A stretch of DNA of 64,000 nt from NCBI RefSeq assembly GCF_038002225.1, contig NZ_JBBOCA010000001.1, positions 3,968,001 through 4,032,000 on the forward strand, in the 5' to 3' direction. Origin of the DNA: Paenibacillus sp. FSL R7-0204 (GTDB taxonomy: Bacteria > Bacillota > Bacilli > Paenibacillales > Paenibacillaceae). Of the stretch, positions 35,272 through 43,595 are shown in pieces. Position 1 is the stretch's first letter, and every line of letters begins with the position of its first letter. The notes below the pieces were generated by a model. That model was given only the letters and a program-made list of their open reading frames with translations, was not told the DNA's origin and did no database searches. A program made the translations under genes and the position numbers.

Positions 35272-36696
35272 TCATTTGCTCCGCGGCTGCGAGATCCACA
35301 ATACATCCTTCAAGCCCTTGCTGAATGTCGGAGCTGCCGGTGACAGATAGGGCCTGCCGAACGAACGCAGACTGCTAAGATGAATGACCACCAGGATGAT
35401 GCCGAGCATGACGCCGATCAGCCCCATCGTGCCTGCCAGAATCATCATGGGGAACCGAAGCAGACGGGTTGCGATACTGGCGGAATAACGCGGAACCATG
35501 AAGGAAGCAATGCCCGTGATAGCCACGATAATGATCATCGGTGCAGAGACAATTCCCGCAGTGGTGGCAGCCTGGCCTATAATCAGCGCGCCCACGATAC
35601 TGACGGCGGAACCTATCTGCTTCGGCAGCCGGACGCCGGCCTCCCGCAGCGCCTCGAAGGCTATCTCCATAATGAGCGCTTCCACCAGGGCCGGAAAGGG
35701 GATCTCCTCTCTCGCCCGCGCGATACTCAGCAGCAGCACGGTGGGGATCATCTCCTGATGGAAGGTGGTGATGGCTACGTAAGCTGAGGGGAGCAGGAGC
35801 GACAGAGCATAGAAAATATATCTGAGCCAGCGGACAAAAATACTCATGTAGATGTTCTCGTAGTAATCCTCCGGGGATTGGAGCATGGAGAACATGTTAA
35901 CCGGGGCAATCAGGCTGAAGGGAGTCCCGTCGATCAGCAGCGCAAACCGTCCCTCCAGCAGATTGGAGACCACCACATCCGGGCGCTCCGTGGCAATCAT
36001 CTGCGGAAACGGTGAAAAGGGCTGGTCAATGATGCCCTGCTCAATATACTGGCTCTCCAGCACATCTTTGATATTCAGGCGGCTTAGCCGTTTGTTGACT
36101 TCAGTGACCAGTCCCGGCTGAATGATTCCTTCCACATAAGCGAGGGTGACCTTCGTATGGCTGTACTCTCCAATAGTGTTAGAGTGTAGCTTCAGTGCTG
36201 GCGTTTTAAGCCGCATACGCAATAGAGACTGATTCGTAGCCAGAGCTTCTGTGAAGCCGTCACGGGCCCCGCGGACAGTGGATTCAGCCGCCGGTTCTTC
36301 GGGAGTCCGGGTGGGGACCTTGTAAAGCGGATATCCGTGACCAGAAGCCTGACCGTCCAACAAAAGCACAGCTTCACCGTCCATGATCGCTGTGACGGCT
36401 TGTTCTACGGTTCTAAGCTGGTGACTCGAGGCAACCGGAACCTCAGCAGACCCTTCCACAGCCGGTTCAACTGCAAGCCCTGTCTGCTCCAGCGGTACCA
36501 GCAATTGCTGCTCCAGCCGCTCCGTATCACATAATCCTGTACAGTACACACAGAGCGCGGAAGTACGATGAACAGTCTGGAACGAATGGAACACCACATC
36601 CTCACAGCCATCAAAAACTCCGCGCAACAACAGTTCATTCTCTGCCAGCAGCGCGGTCAGCCGGGTCTCCGGTTCTGCTTCCTTTGCAGTATTCAT
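35272..36696 (-). CDS. Spore germination receptor A subunit (GerAA/GerKA type)
   Basis: 474 residues. Family features: EGIIQPGLVTEVNKRLSRLNIKDVLES, SPFPQMIATERPDVVVSNLLEGRFALLIDGTPF, SLLLPSAYVAITTFHQEMIPTVLLLSIARAREEIPFPALVEALIMEI (all diagnostic), then LPKQIGSAVSIVGALIIGQAA and several membrane helices. First gene of the ger operon; RBS GGAGGGAG precedes the ATG. A clear sigma-G promoter was not found in the 74-bp gap upstream. Confidence 0.94.
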   Translation of the reverse strand: MNTAKEAEPETRLTALLAENELLLRGVFDGCEDVVFHSFQTVHRTSALCVYCTGLCDTERLEQQLLVPLEQTGLAVEPAVEGSAEVPVASSHQLRTVEQAVTAIMDGEAVLLLDGQASGHGYPLYKVPTRTPEEPAAESTVRGARDGFTEALATNQSLLRMRLKTPALKLHSNTIGEYSHTKVTLAYVEGIIQPGLVTEVNKRLSRLNIKDVLESQYIEQGIIDQPFSPFPQMIATERPDVVVSNLLEGRFALLIDGTPFSLIAPVNMFSMLQSPEDYYENIYMSIFVRWLRYIFYALSLLLPSAYVAITTFHQEMIPTVLLLSIARAREEIPFPALVEALIMEIAFEALREAGVRLPKQIGSAVSIVGALIIGQAATTAGIVSAPMIIIVAITGIASFMVPRYSASIATRLLRFPMMILAGTMGLIGVMLGIILVVIHLSSLRSFGRPYLSPAAPTFSKGLKDVLWISQPRSK

Positions 36697-36770
36697 CTGT
36701 ACTCCCTCCCTGCTCTACCCTTTGAATTTCATATTCATAGTAATGTTATCCTTTGCTGCAAGGGGAAAAA

Positions 36771-37694
36771 TTATGCAAGCCCGGCCTTCCAAGCTTCCCG
36801 GTTCAGCTCGCCGTTCAGCGCTGCAGCAGCTATCGCGCCCGCTGCAGCGGCGGCTATGGACTGATGCATCATCGTGGCGACATCCCCGGCAGCGTAGATC
36901 CCTGGTACGCTGGTCTGACCGGATTCACCGACTTCAAGGATGCCCTGCTCGGATATCCGGCAGCCCAGGGAGTCCGGCAGATCCGTTCCCGGAGTCAGCT
37001 CGGGCCGGAAGAAGATGCCGGTACAAGGAATCTCTGTACCATCCATAAGCTTCACATGGTTAACTATGCCCTCACTGGAAGAAATCTCACGAATCGGAGC
37101 ATCGAATAACGGGATATCATGAGCGCGCAATTCCTCGCGTTCCGCTTCTGTGAGCTCATCGGGTCCATTCGTGCAGACCGCAAATCGCTTAGTCCACCCG
37201 TATAACAACGGCGCCAGATGCATGAGTGCAGCCCCTCTGCTGATGACCACCAGCGGCTGATCTCTTAATTCCCAGCCATCGCAGTACGGGCAGACAAAGG
37301 CGCTCTTCCCGTACACCTCGGCAAGTCCCGGAATATCCAGCCTGCGGTCCTTCATGCCTGCGGCGAACAGCAGCTTCTTGCTGGTGATCCTAAGCCCTGA
37401 AGCTGTCTCCAGCAGGAAGGCCCCATCCTCGCCGGTAACAGACGTTACGGTATCTTCACTATGAGAGACGGACGGATAAGCCCCAAGCTGCTCTATGGCA
37501 ATCCGCCGGAGTTCAAACGGGGCAATCCCATCCCGGGTCAGGAAGCCATGCGCCTCCCGGGTGACCGCATTACGCGGACGCCCGGCATCTATTACTATCG
37601 TCCGTTTTCGTGCCCGCCCCAGCATCAGCGCAGCATTAAGCCCCGCAGGCCCTCCTCCGATAATGACTACATCAGCATTTTCCAGATTCTTCAT
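36771..37694 (-). CDS. Thioredoxin-reductase-like NAD(P)H/FAD oxidoreductase
   Basis: 307 residues. FAD-binding VVIIGGGPAGLNAALMLGRARK at the N-terminus, redox pair CPYCDGWE (about residues 136-139; TrxB has CAxC), a second nucleotide-binding region with RGAALM in place of the standard GxGxxA, and the FAD-closing GIYAAGDVATMMHQSIAAAAAGA. The family (thioredoxin-reductase-like, including proteins beside regulators) reduces disulfides or small thiols. The altered NADPH loop makes its electron donor uncertain. Expressed alone from a strong promoter with a ~190-nt structured leader. Confidence 0.85.
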   Translation of the reverse strand: MKNLENADVVIIGGGPAGLNAALMLGRARKRTIVIDAGRPRNAVTREAHGFLTRDGIAPFELRRIAIEQLGAYPSVSHSEDTVTSVTGEDGAFLLETASGLRITSKKLLFAAGMKDRRLDIPGLAEVYGKSAFVCPYCDGWELRDQPLVVISRGAALMHLAPLLYGWTKRFAVCTNGPDELTEAEREELRAHDIPLFDAPIREISSSEGIVNHVKLMDGTEIPCTGIFFRPELTPGTDLPDSLGCRISEQGILEVGESGQTSVPGIYAAGDVATMMHQSIAAAAAGAIAAAALNGELNREAWKAGLA

Positions 37695-37802
37695 TTGTAA
37701 TTCCTCCTTGAATTTGGTGGATGGTGTCTTTACGTGCGGGTGACGACGGTTATTTTGCGGATATTAGAGACTTATATAGTCTTTGATTAGTCCGAAAAAG
37801 AA

Positions 37803-37883
37803 GTAGTCCCTCAAAGGCTGAAGACATTGTATCGTCATCATCATCGTACTTGTCTTGTCATCATCGCTTTGATCAAGGACTAC
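37803..37883 (-). promoter_or_regulatory. Structured, terminator-like 5' leader of the oxidoreductase gene
   Basis: In the minus-strand transcript the 5' end reads GTAGTCC (37883-37877) ... CAAAG, which pairs with CTTTG ... GGACTAC (down to 37803). The 3' arm is followed by TTCTTTTTCGG, so the hairpin resembles an intrinsic terminator. A further GGACTAATCAAAG downstream could pair with the 5' arm instead. An attenuator is a reasonable reading; the ligand is unknown. Confidence 0.5.
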
Positions 37884-37891
37884 GAGTGTCT

Positions 37892-37920
37892 ATAATAACT
37901 GTTAATTGGAAAGCTGTCAA
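37892..37920 (-). promoter_or_regulatory. Sigma-A promoter of the oxidoreductase gene
   Basis: Minus strand TTGACA (37920-37915), exactly 17 bp, TATTAT (37897-37892). Start point expected near 37885, which makes the structured leader begin at the 5' end of the RNA. Confidence 0.85.
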
Positions 37921-37944
37921 TGGTGTGCGTTGTGGGAGCGAATT

Positions 37945-38078
37945 CAGGTGGATTTTCTCCACCTGCCTGGAACGTATGGGGCCACACTTGGGGACGTAGT
38001 TGGAAAAAGGGCACTTAAATTCCTACACATTACCTGAAATGGCCTAATCCATGAGCATCAGCTGCTGTTTTTCCACTT
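37945..38078 (-). repeat. Dispersed intergenic element, copy 2 (134 bp)
   Basis: Reverse complement starts AAGTGGAAAAACAGCAGCTG and ends GAAAATCCACCTG; homologous along its length to 25099-25231. It also contains a perfect CAGGTGGA-TTTTC-TCCACCTG hairpin at its end. It lies in the ~500-bp gap upstream of the oxidoreductase leader. Apart from this element, the promoter and the leader, nothing was seen in the gap. Confidence 0.75.
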
Positions 38079-38201
38079 ATCTCCGTAAATCCCGCAGAAA
38101 GCGGGAAATTAAGATGCGTTTATCCATTTGTTCGCAGGCAAGCCAGATCTGGCTCAATCAAAGCCGCCTTGTTCGCGCTGTATTCACCTTCCGCAGGCCG
38201 G

Positions 38202-38951
38202 TCAATCCTGCAAATAACCGATAATCTCCATTTCGCCGCCTATTCTGGACTGAAGTTCTCTCATCTTACGTTCCTCTGCCGCAAAAATCACCGCTGTCGC
38301 CGGCCCCCCGGATGCCTGTAGCTTATCTGCTATTCCAGGCACCGGCTGGAAGCCGCAGCCGTTCAGCTCCGCGAGCAACTCCGCTTCATATCCTGCTCCC
38401 TTAGAGCCGACCGGGTGAATGTCATGGACTTCCGGCGCGGCTGCGAGCAGCTGAAGCTGCCGGATGGTACACAAGCTTGCTTCCTGCTCCAGAACAGCGC
38501 TTCCGACCAGCGGCTTGCCCAGCATCACGATACAGTCTCCGCCCTGTGAGCACCCCAGCTTCAACTGCGTCTCATCCGCCTCCCCGATCACAGTGATTCC
38601 TATACCTGTCTGGCAGGTCACGAAATTATCCTCGGTGCTGCCGTTCACGTGGGCGGCAGTTAATCCGGCTTCCTCAAGCAGTTTGTGAATGCCACGGATA
38701 ATCTCATTCCCTGTAGGCTCCTTCTCTACCGCCAGGGTATCGATGACCGTTAAGATCTCCGCCCCCACAGACAATACCTCCATTACTGCAACTCTGGCAG
38801 CATAATATCCTGCAACATCAGGTGGGGTCTGCAAAGCATCCATCGGCTTATTCCCGATGCTGGCGCTGGAATCACAGCCGATAACCAGCAAGCGGCCTCC
38901 TCCTCTTCGCACAATAGTCAGATCACGGATTCGCTGAACTTGCGGTTTCAT
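38202..38951 (-). CDS. AIR-synthase-related ATP-binding protein, possible alpha-ribazole kinase
   Basis: 249 residues of the PurM/SelD/HypE-type fold: DLTIVRRGGGRLLVIGCDSSASIGNKPMD, ARVAVMEVLSVGAEILTVIDTLAVEKEPTG, NGSTEDNFVTCQTGIGITVIGEA. In Firmicutes, proteins annotated like this include CblS, which phosphorylates alpha-ribazole in cobamide salvage. No cobalamin gene is adjacent, so this identity is a suggestion. It overlaps the AraC gene by 4 bp and follows it, so the two are co-transcribed. Confidence 0.6.
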   Translation of the reverse strand: MKPQVQRIRDLTIVRRGGGRLLVIGCDSSASIGNKPMDALQTPPDVAGYYAARVAVMEVLSVGAEILTVIDTLAVEKEPTGNEIIRGIHKLLEEAGLTAAHVNGSTEDNFVTCQTGIGITVIGEADETQLKLGCSQGGDCIVMLGKPLVGSAVLEQEASLCTIRQLQLLAAAPEVHDIHPVGSKGAGYEAELLAELNGCGFQPVPGIADKLQASGGPATAVIFAAEERKMRELQSRIGGEMEIIGYLQD

Positions 38952-39844
38952 ATGCTTGATCCTCCTGTATCTTTTTCGTTCCCGTTCCTAAGTCCCGCCC
39001 GGTATTCGCTCGGCGGCATGCCGGTAGCTTTGCGGAATTGCTTGGAGAAATACAAGGCGTCATTGAAGCCGACCGAGGAGGCCACCTGTTCAATCGTCAG
39101 CAAGCTTCCCAGCAGCTCCCGGGCCTTGTCCATTCTGATTTTAAGCAAGAACTGCTTGGGCGAGAGGCCGGTCCGTTGCTTGAACGCCTTGGATAAATGA
39201 ACCCGGTGATAGCCGAGCGAGGAAGCGAGGTGATCGATGCTGATCTGCTGATGGTATTGCAGTGAGATCCAGCGGATCGCCTGGTCGATCTGCCGGTCGA
39301 TCATCTCCGGCATCCCGGACGGATTCGGCGGCAAGGCGCTTAGATTATCCCGTCCGAACTGATGCAGCAGCAGCCGGGCCCAGCCCGATGCCTCCAGACT
39401 TTCCAGCCGCGGATACGCGGATTGCTTGAATGCCTGCCGGATACGTTCATATAGGCTATGCAGCTCAAGGGCGTTGCCGTCACTGGAACGGATAAAGGGC
39501 TGCTCCCTGGTAATCCCCACGGCTCTAAGCAGATCCAGAACACCAATCCCCTGCAGGGCAACCCACGCATAATGCCACGGAATATCCGGGTCAGCCTTAT
39601 AGCTGAATAAGGAGCCGGGCATAATCACAAAGGTATCTCCCGCCCGGCACTCGGCCGCGAATGTCCCGCACTCGAACCGGCCTCCGCCCTCCAGAACGGT
39701 ATGTATTAAGTAGAAATCATGTACGGACGGTCCAATGGTATGTCCGGGAAGCGGTCTCCCCTCGCCGCTGAACAGCACTGACAAATCCTGCTCCTCCGGT
39801 GTCAGGTTAATGGCCAGAGTGAACTCGTAGTGATCCGGATTCAT
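38948..39844 (-). CDS. AraC-family transcriptional regulator
   Basis: About 298 residues: cupin-type sensing domain (RFECGTFAAECRAGDTFVIMPGSLFSYKADPDIPWHYAWVALQG) and a C-terminal AraC double HTH (IDHLASSLGYHRVHLSKAFKQRTG then IEQVASSVGFNDALYFSKQFRKATG). The domain order and YKAD.D.PWHY.WV match regulators of alpha-galactoside (melibiose/raffinose-type) use. Start ATG 39844 has GGAGG eight bases upstream. It diverges from melA, its likely target, and shares a 4-bp overlap with the kinase-like gene. Confidence 0.92.
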   Translation of the reverse strand: MNPDHYEFTLAINLTPEEQDLSVLFSGEGRPLPGHTIGPSVHDFYLIHTVLEGGGRFECGTFAAECRAGDTFVIMPGSLFSYKADPDIPWHYAWVALQGIGVLDLLRAVGITREQPFIRSSDGNALELHSLYERIRQAFKQSAYPRLESLEASGWARLLLHQFGRDNLSALPPNPSGMPEMIDRQIDQAIRWISLQYHQQISIDHLASSLGYHRVHLSKAFKQRTGLSPKQFLLKIRMDKARELLGSLLTIEQVASSVGFNDALYFSKQFRKATGMPPSEYRAGLRNGNEKDTGGSSI

Positions 39845-39980
39845 GCAACATTCCTCCATATCTATCTTGTCTTTCTCCATAGGCGGGACTTCGGTTCTAT
39901 TCTATAGTGATTATAGATGAAACAAGCGAAAAAAGCTTCTGAAACCTAATATCCCACAACCCACAGGAGGTTAGACTCTT

Positions 39981-41279
39981 ATGTCCAAAGTTACATTTAT
40001 CGGTGCCGGAAGTACAGTGTTCGCCAAAAACGTCCTCGGAGATATCATGGCTACGCCCGCTCTGCAGGGCTTCGAGCTTGCCCTATATGATATCGATCTC
40101 CAGCGTCTGAATGATTCTGCCAGCATGCTCCAGAATCTGAAGAAAAGCAGCGGCAGCACTTGTACCGTCAATACGTATACTGACCGCAAGGAAGCGCTGC
40201 GCGGTGCCAAATATGTAGTGAATGCCATTCAGGTCGGCGGGTACGATCCTTGTACGATTACGGATTTTGAGATTCCCAAGAAATACGGCCTGCGCCAGAC
40301 CATTGCGGACACTGTAGGCATTGGCGGCATTTTCCGCAATCTGCGTACCATTCCGGTTATGCTGGATTTTGCAGCGGATATCCGTGAGGTGTGCCCGGAT
40401 GCGCTGTTCCTGAACTATACGAACCCAATGGCTGTTCTGACGAATGTCATGAACACTTACGGCGGTGTGAATACTATTGGACTCTGCCACAGCGTGCAGC
40501 AGTGTATTCCCGGATTATTCGACCACCTCGGCATTGACAAGACAGGGGTACAAGCCAAAATCGCCGGCATCAACCACATGGCCTGGCTGCTTGAAGTTAC
40601 CAGAGACGGCGAGGACCTGTATCCGGAAATCAAACGGCGTGCAGCGGAGAAGCAGCTTGAACCGCACTACGATATGGTCCGCTATGAGATGATGCTGAAA
40701 TTCGGCTACTATATTACGGAATCCTCTGAACATAACGCCGAGTATCATCCGTACTTCATCAAGCGGAACTACCCGGAGCTGATCGAACGCTTCCAGATTC
40801 CGCTGGATGAATATCCGCGCCGCTGCGTGGAACAGATTAAGCAGTGGGAGCAGATGCGCGGGGAGCTGGTGAACAATCAGGATCTGACGCATGAGCGTTC
40901 CCATGAATATGCCTCTTACATCCTGGAAGCCATGGAGACGGATGTACCGTTCAAGATCGGCGGCAATGTGATGAACACGGGCCTGATCACCAATCTGCCG
41001 CGTGAAGCCTGTGTCGAGGTGCCTTGTCTGGTAGACAGAAGCGGCGTAACGCCAACCTTTGTAGGCGATCTGCCGCCGCAGTGCGCAGCGCTGAACCGGA
41101 CCAACATCAACACCCAGCTCCTGACTATCGAAGCCGCCATGACGCGCAAGAAGGACCATATCTACCACGCCGCCATGCTGGACCCGCACACCGCCGCCGA
41201 GCTGTCGATGGACGACATTGTCAGCATGTGCGACGATCTGATCGCGGCTCATGGTGACTGGCTGCCGAAGTATCAATAA
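39981..41279 (+). CDS. melA: Alpha-galactosidase MelA (GH4)
   Basis: 432 residues of glycoside hydrolase family 4, which uses NAD+ and a divalent metal and a redox mechanism. The NAD site is FIGAGSTVFAKNVLGD at the N-terminus; YTNPMAVLT, the metal-binding Cys in GLCHSVQ and the His in GINHMAWLLEV follow. RBS AGGAGG lies ten bases before the ATG. Intracellular; it hydrolyses alpha-galactosides such as melibiose or galactosylated products taken up by the cell. It diverges from an AraC regulator and ends with its own terminator. Confidence 0.95.
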   Translation: MSKVTFIGAGSTVFAKNVLGDIMATPALQGFELALYDIDLQRLNDSASMLQNLKKSSGSTCTVNTYTDRKEALRGAKYVVNAIQVGGYDPCTITDFEIPKKYGLRQTIADTVGIGGIFRNLRTIPVMLDFAADIREVCPDALFLNYTNPMAVLTNVMNTYGGVNTIGLCHSVQQCIPGLFDHLGIDKTGVQAKIAGINHMAWLLEVTRDGEDLYPEIKRRAAEKQLEPHYDMVRYEMMLKFGYYITESSEHNAEYHPYFIKRNYPELIERFQIPLDEYPRRCVEQIKQWEQMRGELVNNQDLTHERSHEYASYILEAMETDVPFKIGGNVMNTGLITNLPREACVEVPCLVDRSGVTPTFVGDLPPQCAALNRTNINTQLLTIEAAMTRKKDHIYHAAMLDPHTAAELSMDDIVSMCDDLIAAHGDWLPKYQ

Positions 41280-41314
41280 ATTCTAGGCTATATTTTTAGG
41301 GATACCTCCATAAC

Positions 41315-41355
41315 AAAAGCAGCGATCTCCGTTACAGGGGATCGCTGCTTTATAT
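41315..41355. terminator. Terminator after melA
   Basis: Perfect 12-bp stem AAAGCAGCGATC / GATCGCTGCTTT (41316-41327, 41340-41351) with A and T runs on the sides; it can serve both melA and the convergent HAEG-repeat gene (stop at 41387). Confidence 0.88.
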
Positions 41356-41386
41356 TTTTTAGCTGCACCTTCTTGCTGAATCGTCT

Positions 41387-42643
41387 TTATTTCACATAAA
41401 TTCGGATTTGATTCGGTGCTATTCTCGCAAGGACCCGGTACCCTTCGACAGAAGCAGTAGCCACCCCATTCTCATCAGGCATACAATATCCGTTCACCTG
41501 ACAGGTTCCATCATCACGGACCAGAAGCTTGCCCATGGTTCCTACAGCCACCCATTCTGGACGATCCATCCGCGGCACATACGTTTGGGAAGGGTCAAAT
41601 TGGGGATTGATCACAGCAGCGTTCACAGTATGCGCAGTCACCAGAACATTGCCCTCGCTGTCTGTCACGGCTTCCACTTCCCGGTCTTCATATTTGACCC
41701 TGCCCCATTCATCCTTTTCGTATTTGTCTTTCCAATGCAAAGGACTTGCGTCTCCAAGGACAGAAGGTGTAGCACTGACCACGCCCAGGATGTAATGATC
41801 TGCCGGGGTTGCTCTTCTGACCCGCTCCCCATCCGTGGTCACAAAATAACCCGGCTCTATCTGCATTCCATCCACTGTCTCAAACATTTCAGCGTAATCC
41901 GCCCCAAAATTCTTCACCGTGCCTAGAAGGTATAAATCTCCGGAAGACCCCTCAAGCGCAGCAGCCAGGCCGGGGGTGGCTGGATTACCATTGGCTAAAT
42001 GCCAAGAAGCAGGAAACAGTGTTTCACCATAAGTACCCATAATATGAGCATCAGTGTGTTCTGGAAGAACAACCGTACTGTTCCCTTCAGCATGAGAGTT
42101 CTGAGCACCTGCAATTGTACCTGAACCTTCAGCATGAGAAAAGTTTCCGTTGGCCTCAGTGAAGGAACCTTCAGCATGAGAAATAAACCCATTTGCCAGT
42201 GTGGAGAAGCCTTCTGCATGAGCAGCAGAACCAGCAGCTACAGTCAGGTAGCCTTCTGAGTGGGAATATTCTCCACTTGCAGTGCTTTGATTGCCTTCCG
42301 CGTGTGAAGCTACACCCGAAGCAGTCGTCTGAGCCCCCTCAGCGTGAGACTGAGTTCCGGAAGCAACAGTTAACCCCCCCTCAGCATGGGCAGCATCATT
42401 GATTGCATAGGTCTTGTAGCCTTCCGCATGTGCGGCCGGTGCTGTGGCAAGCGTTCCATTCCCTTCTGCATGGGCCGTGTCCAAAAATGCAATGGTCTGG
42501 TAGCCTTCAGCATGAGCCGCAGAAGCGCTGGCTGTGGTCTCATAGCCCTCAGCGTGAGAAGCAAACCCGCTTGCAGTCGTGGAGTTTCCCTCTGCATGTG
42601 AGCAAGCTCCGGAAGCGGTCTGATTGCATCCTTCATCTGCCAT
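41387..42643 (-). CDS. HAEG-repeat (YadA-head-like) protein with C-terminal Peptidase_G2-type autoproteolysis domain
   Basis: 418 residues. Residues ~10-191 are 13 repeats of 14 residues with the core A(S)G..SHAEG..(T), for example ASGFASHAEGYETT; such repeats build a trimeric left-handed beta-roll like the YadA head. The rest (about 220-418) resembles the intramolecular chaperone autocleavage domain of phage phi29 gp12 and Bacillus phage/prophage proteins: FGADYAEMFETVDG, LEPGYFV-like IEPGYFVTTDGERVRRA, ILGVVSATPSVLGDAS, WVAVGTMGKLLVRDDGTC, GYRVLARIAPNQIRIYVK. There is no signal peptide. RBS AGGAGG, eight bases before ATG. Phage-like in domain type but stands alone in a chromosomal setting. 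Confidence 0.85.
   Translation of the reverse strand: MADEGCNQTASGACSHAEGNSTTASGFASHAEGYETTASASAAHAEGYQTIAFLDTAHAEGNGTLATAPAAHAEGYKTYAINDAAHAEGGLTVASGTQSHAEGAQTTASGVASHAEGNQSTASGEYSHSEGYLTVAAGSAAHAEGFSTLANGFISHAEGSFTEANGNFSHAEGSGTIAGAQNSHAEGNSTVVLPEHTDAHIMGTYGETLFPASWHLANGNPATPGLAAALEGSSGDLYLLGTVKNFGADYAEMFETVDGMQIEPGYFVTTDGERVRRATPADHYILGVVSATPSVLGDASPLHWKDKYEKDEWGRVKYEDREVEAVTDSEGNVLVTAHTVNAAVINPQFDPSQTYVPRMDRPEWVAVGTMGKLLVRDDGTCQVNGYCMPDENGVATASVEGYRVLARIAPNQIRIYVK
42071..42616 (-). repeat. In-gene tandem repeats, 13 x 42 bp (HAEG)
   Basis: The coding sequence for the head repeats is a run of 42-bp units (14 codons), each with the HAEG core encoded near the middle; one unit has HSEG. The units have diverged at the DNA level, so the array looks old rather than recently expanded. 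Confidence 0.85.
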
Positions 42644-42657
42644 AAGTCATTCCTCCT

Positions 42658-42709
42658 AATATTGTGGTTTTTATGGTCCTACACTACACAATATTGCGGA
42701 CTTGATGGA
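42658..42709 (-). promoter_or_regulatory. Inverted repeat and possible mother-cell sigma promoter before the HAEG gene
   Basis: Perfect 9-bp inverted repeat AATATTGTG / CACAATATT (42658-42666, 42687-42695). On the minus strand, CAATATT then 14 bp then CATAAAAA has the spacing of a SigE promoter (KMATATT-N14/15-CATACAHT), but the -10 matches only partly. No sigma-A promoter is clear. Weak evidence for sporulation-stage expression. Confidence 0.3.
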
Positions 42710-42774
42710 ATGGACACGGCATGTCTCCCGGGTACAAAACACTATTTGTCATGGATGCCTGCAACGCCTCTTAT

Positions 42775-43548
42775 TCAACCCAACGTAAGCCATCTCCGGT
42801 TATGATGCTCCTGCACCTCAACCGGGGTATCGAAGAAATCACTGAGCACCTCTGACTTCAGGCACTCTGCTGTCTCATCGGCTTTATAGATTTCCCCCTT
42901 CTTAACCAGCAGGGTATGGGTGAAGCATGGTGTAATTTCCTCGATATGATGGGTCACATAGAGCAAGGTTGGGCCGCCTTCCTGCTTCGTGATCTTCTCG
43001 ATCATCTGCAGCAGCTGCTCCCGCGCAAAAATATCAAGTCCCGTGCAAGGTTCGTCCAAGATGAGCAGATCAGGGTTTGCAATGAGTGCCCGTGCGATAA
43101 GAATCTTCTGGCGTTGTCCCTGCGACAAGGTATCATAAGTGCGCGATGCCAGGGCCGAGCAATCCAGGAATTCCAGCAGCTCCGCTGCCTGCTTCAGGTC
43201 CTCTTCTTCCGTCTTGTCGTATAGCCCGATCGTGGCGAACTTGCCGCTCAGAATGATGTTCAGCGCCGTCTGATGGCCGTACAGCTTCTGCTGCAAAGAG
43301 GTGCTGACCCAGCCGATCCGCTTGCGCAGCTCTCTCAGGTCCACATCACCGAAGCGGTGGCCCAGCACCTCCACCTGACCCTGGGTCGGCCAGATATAGC
43401 CGTTCACGACATTCAGCATCGTCGTCTTGCCTGATCCGTTCAGACCGACTATGCACCAGTGCTGTCCCTTCTCCACCTGCCAATTCATCTCATGCAGAAT
43501 CATCGTCTGCTCACGCCGCCAGGATACATTTTCAAGCGATATAATCAT
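42775..43548 (-). CDS. ylmA: ABC transporter ATP-binding protein, YlmA-like
   Basis: 257 residues. Walker A GLNGSGKTTM (about 36-44), Q-loop VSTSLQQKLYGHQ, signature LSQGQRQKILIA (Gln in place of Gly in LSGGQ), Walker B LLILDEPCTGLD, switch His in LYVTHH. The LYVTHHIEEI.P.F pattern is typical of the YlmA/molybdate-type ATPase group with no known transporter partner. It stands alone, 47 bp after rph on the same strand. Function unknown. Confidence 0.8.
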   Translation of the reverse strand: MIISLENVSWRREQTMILHEMNWQVEKGQHWCIVGLNGSGKTTMLNVVNGYIWPTQGQVEVLGHRFGDVDLRELRKRIGWVSTSLQQKLYGHQTALNIILSGKFATIGLYDKTEEEDLKQAAELLEFLDCSALASRTYDTLSQGQRQKILIARALIANPDLLILDEPCTGLDIFAREQLLQMIEKITKQEGGPTLLYVTHHIEEITPCFTHTLLVKKGEIYKADETAECLKSEVLSDFFDTPVEVQEHHNRRWLTLG

Positions 43549-43595
43549 GTTCCAGTGCTCCCCCTTGCCTCAGCAATATAGTCTTTAATGAAACA

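Noticed and set aside
36697..36770. Possible sigma-G promoter before the ger operon
   Set aside because: A TGCATA -35 is present, but no CATAMTA-type -10 lies at 17-18 bp.
40515..41276. 253-codon frame antisense to melA
   Set aside because: A shadow of a GH4 gene that retains all family motifs on the other strand.
42071..42616. Regular 42-bp repeats resembling a repeat array such as CRISPR
   Set aside because: The repeats are in-frame coding units of 14 codons (HAEG motif) within an RBS-led gene and have no unique spacers of constant length.
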